This document shows positions 1 through 7,100 of a stretch of DNA of 64,000 bases, one piece after another; the first letter of the stretch is position 1; the number at the start of each line of letters is the position of its first letter. Below the pieces are notes generated by a model. That model saw only the letters and a list, made by a program, of their open reading frames with translations, was not told where the DNA came from and did not search any database. Location: contig NZ_JAMLIG010000002.1 of NCBI RefSeq assembly GCF_023954305.1, forward strand, positions 124,001-188,000, given 5' to 3'. A program made the position numbers and the translations under genes. This DNA comes from Mesorhizobium sp. GTDB lineage: Bacteria; Pseudomonadota; Alphaproteobacteria; Rhizobiales; Rhizobiaceae.

Positions 1-1
1 A

Positions 2-367
2 GGCATCCACTCGCTGCCCTGCATCGGCGACGGACGCCAGTCGGGAACCTCGGGCAGCCCTTCGATCCTCAACGCCTCGCCGGAGGCCGCCGTCGGCGGC
101 GGGCTGGCACTGCTACGCACGGGCGACCGCGTCCGCGTCGATCTCAGGAAAGGCACCGCCGACATTCTCGTCACCGACGACGAGATCACGCGGCGGCGCG
201 CGGAACTGCAGAACAAGGGCGGCTACCATTATCCGAAGCACCAGACGCCCTGGCAGGAGATCCAGCGCGGTATGGTCGACCAGCTCTCCGAAGGCATGGT
301 TCTCAAGCCTGCGGTCAAATATCGCGACGTTGCCCACGTGAACGGCGTCCCGCGCGACAATCATTGA
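2..367 (+). CDS. IlvD/Edd-family dehydratase, C-terminal end (truncated by window edge)
   Basis: Only the last ~121 codons are present; the gene begins before the window. The opening GIHSLPCIGDGRQSGTSGSP and the following ILNASPEAAVGGGLALLRTGD are the C-terminal hallmark of the IlvD/Edd family, Fe-S enzymes that dehydrate dihydroxy acids or sugar acids. The closing stretch (QTPWQEIQRGMVDQL and AVKYRDVAH.NGVPRDNH) looks more like the sugar-acid dehydratases (arabonate/xylonate type) than biosynthetic dihydroxy-acid dehydratase, so a sugar-acid substrate is inferred, not proven. The TGA at 365-367 lies just before the VOC-fold gene, which may be co-transcribed. Confidence 0.85.
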   Translation, partial: GIHSLPCIGDGRQSGTSGSPSILNASPEAAVGGGLALLRTGDRVRVDLRKGTADILVTDDEITRRRAELQNKGGYHYPKHQTPWQEIQRGMVDQLSEGMVLKPAVKYRDVAHVNGVPRDNH

Positions 368-429
368 AGGCGGCGCGGAACTCACACCGGGCTTCCATTC
401 GGCACCGATCTGCGCCACATGGTGCGACG

Positions 430-1278
430 ATGACCCACCGCGCTCTCGACCACCTCGTTCTGCCCACCGCCAGCGTGGAGGCGGTACGCCAGCGGCTTAC
501 CCGGCTGGGCTTCACTGTCGCGCCGACAGGCGTGCATCCGTTCGGCACCGTCAACGCCTGCGTCTATTTTCCGGGCGGCGCATTTCTGGAAACGCTTGCC
601 GTCGGCGACGGCGAGGCGGCGGCCTCTGCCATTTCGCACGGCAACGTCTTCGTCGCGCGCGACCACGTCTTTCGCGCGATGCGGGGCGAGGAGGGGTTTT
701 CCGCGATCGTCCTTGCCAGCGATGACGCAGACCGGGACCATGCCGCTTTCGCCGCCGCCGACATATCGGGAGGCGACATGCTCACTTTCTCGCGCCCCAC
801 CGCGGACGTCCACGGCAATGTCGACACCGCGACGTTCAAGCTTGCCTTCGCCGCCGACATCGAGACGGCCGACGCGTTCCTGTTCTGCTGCCAGAGGATC
901 AATGCGCCGGCCATCGACCGCGGCTCGCTGGAACGGCATGCCAACGGCGCGACGGGGATTTGCGAGATCATCGCGGGACAGCATGCAGCCTCGTTCATCA
1001 GCCTGATCGAACGCGCCGCCGGCCGGACGGGGCATGATACGACCCATGCCGCCGAGTTCACCAATGCGTCGCTGAGAATGGTCAGGCCGGACGACCCGCC
1101 CGGTATCGCGGACAGCGGCGCTACCCTTGCAGCCATCGTCTTCAGCGTTTCCGATCCAGGCGCGACGAGGAAGGTGCTCGACGAGGGCGGGATCGCGTAT
1201 CAGGAGACCGCGGCCGGACTTGTCGTGGCGCCGGCAGTGGGGCAGGGCGCGACGTTCATTTTCCGGAGACCGAACTGA
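430..1278 (+). CDS. VOC-fold (glyoxalase-like) protein
   Basis: The 282-residue product begins MTHRALDHLVLPTASVEAV, the usual start of glyoxalase-like/VOC metal-fold proteins, with a first half-domain at residues ~1-110 (FTVAPTGVHPFGTVNACVYF) and a second VOC-like segment near the C-terminus (AAIVFSVSDPGATRKVLDEGG). The family binds small hydrophobic or keto substrates, often with a divalent metal; the substrate here is unknown. The frame stays open back to a TTG at 364, but homology to the VOC fold starts at the ATG at 430, so that start is chosen. Its TGA overlaps the kdsA ATG (ATGA), indicating translational coupling. Confidence 0.8.
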   Translation: MTHRALDHLVLPTASVEAVRQRLTRLGFTVAPTGVHPFGTVNACVYFPGGAFLETLAVGDGEAAASAISHGNVFVARDHVFRAMRGEEGFSAIVLASDDADRDHAAFAAADISGGDMLTFSRPTADVHGNVDTATFKLAFAADIETADAFLFCCQRINAPAIDRGSLERHANGATGICEIIAGQHAASFISLIERAAGRTGHDTTHAAEFTNASLRMVRPDDPPGIADSGATLAAIVFSVSDPGATRKVLDEGGIAYQETAAGLVVAPAVGQGATFIFRRPN

Positions 1279-2114
1279 TGCAGCCCAATGCAACCGTGAC
1301 GGTCGGCAATGCGACCTTTTCCAACGCCGGTCCGCTGACGCTGATCGCCGGGCCGTGCCAGCTCGAATCGCGCCAGCACGCCTTCGACATGGCCGGGAAG
1401 CTGAAAGAACTGACTGCCGAACTCGGTATCGGCTTCGTCTACAAGACGAGCTACGACAAGGCCAACCGCACGTCGCTTGGCGCAACGCGGGGCGCCGGGC
1501 TCGATGCGGCGCTGCCGGTGTTCGCCGATCTGCGCAGGGCGCTGGGCATTTCAATCCTGACCGACGTCCACACCGAAGAGCAGTGCGCGATCGTCTCCGA
1601 CGTGGTCGACGTGCTGCAGATTCCGGCATTCCTGTCGCGCCAGACCGACATGTTGGTCGCGGCGGCGAGGACCGGCAAGGTCGTCAACATCAAGAAGGGC
1701 CAGTTCCTCGCGCCGTGGGATATGAAGAACGTCGTCGCCAAGGTCACCGGCTCGGGCAATCCGAACGTGCTGGTGACCGAGCGCGGCGTCTCCTTCGGCT
1801 ACAACACGCTCGTGTCCGACATGCGGGCGCTGCCGATCATGGCGCAGATGGGTGCGCCGGTGATCTTCGATGCGACGCATTCGGTACAGCAGCCCGGTGG
1901 CCACGGCGGATCGTCGGGCGGAGAGCGCCGTTTCGTCGAGACGCTCGCCCGAGCCGCGGTCGCCGTTGGCGTCGCCGGGGTCTTCATCGAGACGCATCAG
2001 GATCCGGACAACTCGACCTCGTCCGACGGACCCAACATGGTGCCACTGAAGGACATGCGGAGGCTGATCGAACGGCTGATGGAGTTCGATCGCATCGCCA
2101 AGCGGTCCAGCTGA
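1278..2114 (+). CDS. kdsA: 3-deoxy-8-phosphooctulonate (KDO-8-P) synthase
   Basis: The 278-residue enzyme condenses phosphoenolpyruvate with arabinose-5-phosphate to give KDO-8-phosphate, the first committed step toward the KDO sugar of lipopolysaccharide, in the cytoplasm. Family landmarks are LIAGPCQLESRQHA near residue 25, YKTSYDKANRTS near 55, LQIPAFLSRQTD near 115 and FDATHSVQQPGG near 200. Length is normal for the family. It overlaps the preceding VOC gene by one base. Neighbouring enolase supplies PEP, but a 630-base gap with another gene and a terminator separates them, so they are probably not one operon. Confidence 0.96.
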   Translation: MQPNATVTVGNATFSNAGPLTLIAGPCQLESRQHAFDMAGKLKELTAELGIGFVYKTSYDKANRTSLGATRGAGLDAALPVFADLRRALGISILTDVHTEEQCAIVSDVVDVLQIPAFLSRQTDMLVAAARTGKVVNIKKGQFLAPWDMKNVVAKVTGSGNPNVLVTERGVSFGYNTLVSDMRALPIMAQMGAPVIFDATHSVQQPGGHGGSSGGERRFVETLARAAVAVGVAGVFIETHQDPDNSTSSDGPNMVPLKDMRRLIERLMEFDRIAKRSS

Positions 2115-2236
2115 GTCCTTCCCACAATCTTCACGGAATGTTTCGAAATATTGCGCAACGTGAGCCGAACGCTGGGCAACCGTCGGCACGCATCCTCGTT
2201 CTCCTATCGAATGCAATCGCTCGAAGGGAGATCCAC

Positions 2237-2602
2237 ATGACGACCCATACCGGACATACGAATGCCATTCCTGCCTCGCGCGTGATCGGAACCGACGTGT
2301 TCAACACGGCGGGCGAGAAGATCGGCGTGATTGAAGACGTGATGCTGGAGAAGACATCCAACGGCATCATGTTCGCCGTTATCGGCTTCGGCGGTTTCCT
2401 CGGCATCGGCGAGAAGTACCACGCGATCCCCTGGTCCGTCCTCGACTACGAGAAGAGCCGCGCCGGCTATGTCGTGCCGTTTTCGCAGGAACAGCTGAAG
2501 GCGGCGCCTGCCTACTCGATCAACGAACTGACCGGTGACGACGGCAAGGCGGCGCGGGACGCCTCTTACGACTACTACAAGGTCCCACCCTATTGGTACT
2601 GA
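2237..2602 (+). CDS. PRC-barrel domain protein
   Basis: A 121-residue soluble protein with one PRC-barrel domain (RVIGTDVFNTAGEKIGVIED, residues ~13-32, continuing to the SVLDYEK strand). PRC barrels occur in photosynthetic reaction-centre H subunits, in RimM and in many small alphaproteobacterial stress or metal-associated proteins of unknown role. The C-terminal tail is aromatic and proline-rich (YDYYKVPPYWY). The ATG at 2237 is preceded by a good AAGGGAG ribosome-binding site. It stands alone between kdsA and eno and is followed directly by a strong terminator, so it is probably monocistronic. Confidence 0.85.
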   Translation: MTTHTGHTNAIPASRVIGTDVFNTAGEKIGVIEDVMLEKTSNGIMFAVIGFGGFLGIGEKYHAIPWSVLDYEKSRAGYVVPFSQEQLKAAPAYSINELTGDDGKAARDASYDYYKVPPYWY

Positions 2603-2634
2603 CCACCTGTTGGCGTCACCCGACCTTCTATTCG

Positions 2635-2666
2635 CGGCCCCGTCTTCTGGCGGGGCCGTTTTCTTT
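2635..2666 (+). terminator. Rho-independent terminator after the PRC-barrel gene
   Basis: Perfect 8-bp stem CGGCCCCG (2635-2642) / CGGGGCCG (2651-2658), 8-nt loop, then TTTTCTTT. It lies 33 bases after the stop and separates this transcript from eno. Confidence 0.85.
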
Positions 2667-2748
2667 GTGCGGCGGGATTTTCTTGGCTTTGCGCTTTCGA
2701 TAAGAGCGGGGCGAACCTTCCCCAACGATCGCAAAGGACGGAAAAGCT

Positions 2749-4023
2749 ATGACCGCAATCATCGACATCGTCGGCCGTGAAATCCTCGACAGCCGCGGCA
2801 ACCCGACGGTCGAGGTGGACGTGACGCTCGAGGACGGGTCGTTCGGGCGCGCCGCGGTGCCGTCCGGCGCTTCGACCGGAGCGCATGAGGCGGTCGAACT
2901 GCGCGACGGCGGGGAACGCTACCTCGGCAAGGGCGTCGCCCGCGCGGTCGAAGCGGTGAACGGCGAGATCTTCGAGGCGATCGGGGGCATGGAAGCCGAG
3001 GACCAGATCCACATCGACGAGACGATGATCGAACTCGACGGCACGGCCAACAAGAGCAGGCTCGGCGCCAACGCCATTCTCGGCGTGTCGCTGGCGGTGG
3101 CGAAGGCGGCCGCTGACGCCGCCGGGCTGCCGCTCTTCCGCTATGTCGGCGGCACGTCCGCCCGTGTGCTTCCGGTTCCGATGATGAACATCATCAATGG
3201 CGGCGCGCATGCCGACAATCCGATCGATTTCCAGGAGTTCATGATCATGCCTGTCGGCGCGCCGTCGTTGAAGGAAGCGGTGCGTTGGGGATCGGAGGTC
3301 TTCCATACGCTGAAGAAGCGCCTGAAAGCCGCCGGCCACAACACCAATGTCGGCGACGAAGGCGGCTTTGCGCCGAACCTGAAGAGCGCCCAGGCGGGCC
3401 TCGACTTCGTCATGGCCTCGATCGAGGCGGCAGGCTTCAAGCCGGGCGACGAGATCGCGCTGGCGCTGGACTGTGCCGCGACCGAGTTCTTCAAGGACGG
3501 CAACTATGTCTACGAGGGCGAGCGCAAGACGCGCGATCCGAAGGCGCAGGCCAAGTATCTTGCCAAGCTCGCCGCCGACTATCCGATCATTTCGATCGAG
3601 GACGGGATGGCCGAGGACGACTGGGAAGGCTGGAAATACCTGACCGATCTCTGCGGCAAGAAGGTACAGCTCGTCGGCGACGACCTGTTCGTCACCAACT
3701 CGGCCAGGCTGCGCGACGGCATCCGCATGGGCGTCGCCAATTCGATCCTGGTCAAGGTCAACCAGATCGGCTCGCTGACCGAGACGCTGGATGCCGTCGA
3801 GACGGCTCACAAGGCGCACTACACCGCGGTGATGTCGCACCGTTCGGGCGAGACGGAGGATTCGACCATAGCCGACCTCGCGGTTGCGACCAATTGCGGG
3901 CAGATCAAGACCGGCTCGCTGGCACGCTCCGACCGGCTCGCCAAATATAATCAGCTCATTCGAATCGAGGAAATGCTGGGCAAGCAGGCCCGCTATGCCG
4001 GCAAAGGCATCCTGCGCGGCTGA
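2749..4023 (+). CDS. eno: Enolase (phosphopyruvate hydratase)
   Basis: The 424-residue glycolytic enzyme interconverts 2-phosphoglycerate and phosphoenolpyruvate. It shows the N-terminal loop GASTGAHEAVELRDG and the three Mg ligand regions: LALDCAATEF, ISIEDGMAEDDW and LVGDDLFVTN. The signature LVKVNQIGSLTETLDAV and the catalytic-loop MSHRSGETEDS are also present. Length and start (AAAGGACGG upstream of the ATG) are standard. In many alphaproteobacteria eno lies just upstream of ftsB and the pdh genes; here it is ~25 kb away from them, so the order has been rearranged. Confidence 0.98.
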   Translation: MTAIIDIVGREILDSRGNPTVEVDVTLEDGSFGRAAVPSGASTGAHEAVELRDGGERYLGKGVARAVEAVNGEIFEAIGGMEAEDQIHIDETMIELDGTANKSRLGANAILGVSLAVAKAAADAAGLPLFRYVGGTSARVLPVPMMNIINGGAHADNPIDFQEFMIMPVGAPSLKEAVRWGSEVFHTLKKRLKAAGHNTNVGDEGGFAPNLKSAQAGLDFVMASIEAAGFKPGDEIALALDCAATEFFKDGNYVYEGERKTRDPKAQAKYLAKLAADYPIISIEDGMAEDDWEGWKYLTDLCGKKVQLVGDDLFVTNSARLRDGIRMGVANSILVKVNQIGSLTETLDAVETAHKAHYTAVMSHRSGETEDSTIADLAVATNCGQIKTGSLARSDRLAKYNQLIRIEEMLGKQARYAGKGILRG

Positions 4024-4050
4024 ACCGTCGCGACACCTGAATACGCCAAA

Positions 4051-4076
4051 GGCGGCGCCGATGCGCCGCCTTTTTT
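4051..4076 (+). terminator. Rho-independent terminator after eno
   Basis: Perfect 8-bp stem GGCGGCGC (4051-4058) / GCGCCGCC (4063-4070) with a CGAT loop and six Ts at 4071-4076. It lies between convergent eno and the giant minus-strand gene; only AAA precedes it, so it is mainly a plus-strand terminator. Confidence 0.88.
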
Positions 4077-4102
4077 GTTTCCAGGTCCATCGCTTGACGG
4101 CG

Positions 4103-7100
4103 CTACTTGAGGCGGCCGCTCGCATGCGCCAGCATGGTGTAGACCTTGCCGGTGTCGGACGAGAGATAGGTCTGCGCCATCATCGAGTCGCGATCGGTGC
4201 GGGTGACGTCGGCGATCAGCCGCTCGAAATCGTCGCAATAGCGGTCGACCGCGGCGCGGAACTCCGGCTCGGCCTCGTATTTGCGGCGGATCTCGTCGAA
4301 GGTCTGCTGACCCTTGAGCGTGTAGAGCCGGCGGGTAAACACGTTGCGCTCGCCCCGGCGATAGCGGTCCCAGAGTTCGATCGAGGCGTCGTGGTCGATT
4401 GCGCGTGCGATGTCCACCGACAGCGAGTTGAGCGACTCGACGACGTGAAGCGGAGAGCGCTGCGGAGCTTCGGCGCGGGCAGGCGCAGGCGCGACAGGTG
4501 CGGTTTCATCGTCTTCGGAAGCACGCCGTAGCAGGTTGCTGACCCAGCCGCCCTGGGCTGGTTCCGTCTGTCGAGGGGCCGCAGCGCGAGGTGTCTCGGC
4601 GCGCTGCGGCTGCGCCGCCGGCGTCGGGCGCTTGGCCGGCTCCGGCGCGTGGGGCTCCGGGGCACGTGGCGGCGGGGCGTCGAGACGGGCCGCGGGGGGC
4701 GCCGACCGAGGCAGGGCTGCCGACTTGCCGCCGGTATCGAAGCTGCGGCCCGAGCGTGCCACGATATCGGACAGTTCCTTCAGCGCATTGATCTGCTCGG
4801 CGACGGCACGGCGCATGGCCGAGGTCGTTTCCTTGGTCTCTTCCGGCAGGTCGAGGACACCCTTGCGCAACTCGTTGCGTGTCTCCTCCAGCTCGGCGCG
4901 GATGGTGCTGGCGGTGCGGCGTATCTCCTGCGTCGCATCGGCAAAACGCTGGGTCGCGGCTTCCACGACCTCAGACACCGCGCTGCGCATGTGTTCGGTC
5001 GTCTCGCGGGCGCGCCCGTCGGCCTTGTCGAAGGCGCGCTGGACCAGATCCTCGAAAGCGCGCATGACCCGCTCGATGTCCTCGGACTTCTTGACGAGGC
5101 CGACGGCCAGCGTCTCCAACGCCGATTGGCGATCGTCGAGCGTCGAGGCGAGGTTGGACTGCGCCGAGCCGAGGAGGTCTGAGGCAGACGCCAGCACGCG
5201 GCTGTGGTCATCGAAGCGGTGCGCGATCGCGGCAATGTCCTTCAGCGTGGTCGACGACAATTCGGTGAGCTTGGTCGCATTGACGTCGATGAGGCGGGAA
5301 GAACTCGAGAATGTCTGCGCCGCCTTCTCCGCCGCCGTGGCGAAGGAATGGGTCGTGCCCGTGAGTCGCTCTTCCAGCTCGGAGAGATTGTTGGACGCCA
5401 CATTGATGAGATGGCCGAGCTGGGCGTTCGACGAGGCAAGACGATCGATCAGTTCCGCCACGCCTTCGCCGAGGCTGCTACGCGCCTTGTCGACGGCGGC
5501 CAGGGTTTCGGCGGTGCGGGTCGCGAGGGCGTTGACCAATGCTGCGTTCTCGTGGCGCAGTCGCTCGGTCGCCGCATGCGTCGCCTCCTCCAGGCTGCGC
5601 TGCAATTCGCCCCCACTCTCAGAGAACTTCTCGATGAGGGGCTTGGCCTGCTCGTCCAGCACCCGGCCGATCTCGGACGTGCGGTTTGCCAGCATTTCGC
5701 TGAGTTCGCGCGTATGGGCATCGAAGGTCGAAGCGGCCTCGTTGGTGCGCTGGCCGATGTGCTTGTTCACCGCGGCAAAGGTTTCCGCGATGACGTTGGC
5801 CCGGGAGACCAGCTGAGCCTCGGAAACCGAGACCTGCTCGATCAGCTTCTGGCCGACCAATTCGGCCCCTTCAGCCAGCCGGCGTTCGACCGAATCGATC
5901 TGGTTGCCCATATGGGCGACAATTGTATCTGCGCTGTCGCCGAGCCGGTGCTCGATATTGACGAGCGTATCCTCGATCGCACGGGCCCGCGCGTGCAGTT
6001 CCTCGGCAGTCCGTTCGCTGCGCTCGACAAGCTTGCGGTCGACGTCGTCGAACGCGCGCACGATGCCGTCGGCGTGATCCGACAAGGCGGCCGACCCTTC
6101 CTCCAGGCGCATCGCGAGCTTGCGGTCCGCCGCGTCGAAGACGCCAGCGAAATCCTCGGCCCGGGCGGAGAGGGCGCTGCCCGCATAGTCGATGCGATCG
6201 ACCAGCCTCTGGTCGACATTGTCGAAGGTCCGCGACAAATCATCGGCACGCGCCGCCATCGCCGCCGCGGCGAGGTCGATGCGTTCGGCGAATTTCTGGT
6301 CGGCGTTGCTGAAGGTGCGGTCGAGTTCTTCCACCTTGGCAGTGATGGTGTTGGCGGCGACGTTAACGCGATCCTCGATCACCCGGTCGACATCCGCGAA
6401 GGTCCGCGCGACATCCTCGGCCCGGGCGCCGAACAGACCGGACGCGTAGTCGATGCGTTCGACAATCTTCTGATCGGCATCGCCGAAAGTGCGGACCAGA
6501 TCCTGCGCCCTCTCGGAAAGTTTGTCGGCAGCGATGTCGACATGCTGGGCCAGCCGGTCGTCGACTTGCCGGAGCGTGTTCGACAGATCGTTCGCGCGCG
6601 CATTGATGAGATCGGACGCAAGCACGATCCGTTCGGATATCTTGCCATCGATCTGCTCGATGGTCTTCGAAAGGTCTTCCGCGCGCGCATCGGCGGCGCC
6701 GGTGACCTGGTCGATACGCTCCACCAAACGGCCGTCGATCTGCTCGACGGCACGGGCGAGGTCGTCGGCCCGCGCCGAAATCAGGCCGGCCGCCATCTCG
6801 ACGCGTTCACCGAACCGCCCGTCGGCCTGATCGATGACGCGGACCAGGTCGTCGGACCGCACGGCGATTGCCGAGGAGGTCTGTTCGATCCGCTCCGAGA
6901 GCCGTTCGTCGACTTTAGCCACCGCGCGCGAGAGATCGCCCACGCGGGTCGCCACGACGGTCGTGACCTCCTGGATGCGCTCGCCGAGCTTTTCGTCGAC
7001 CTGCTCGATGGTGCGCGAGAGATCGTCGGTCCGGTTCGCGATGATTCCGGACGCCGCGTCAATGCGCTGCGCCAGCCTGCCGTCGATCTGCTCGATTGTG

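Noticed and set aside
2590..4125. A 511-codon minus-strand frame opposite eno
   Set aside because: Antisense shadow of enolase; it also spans two terminators.
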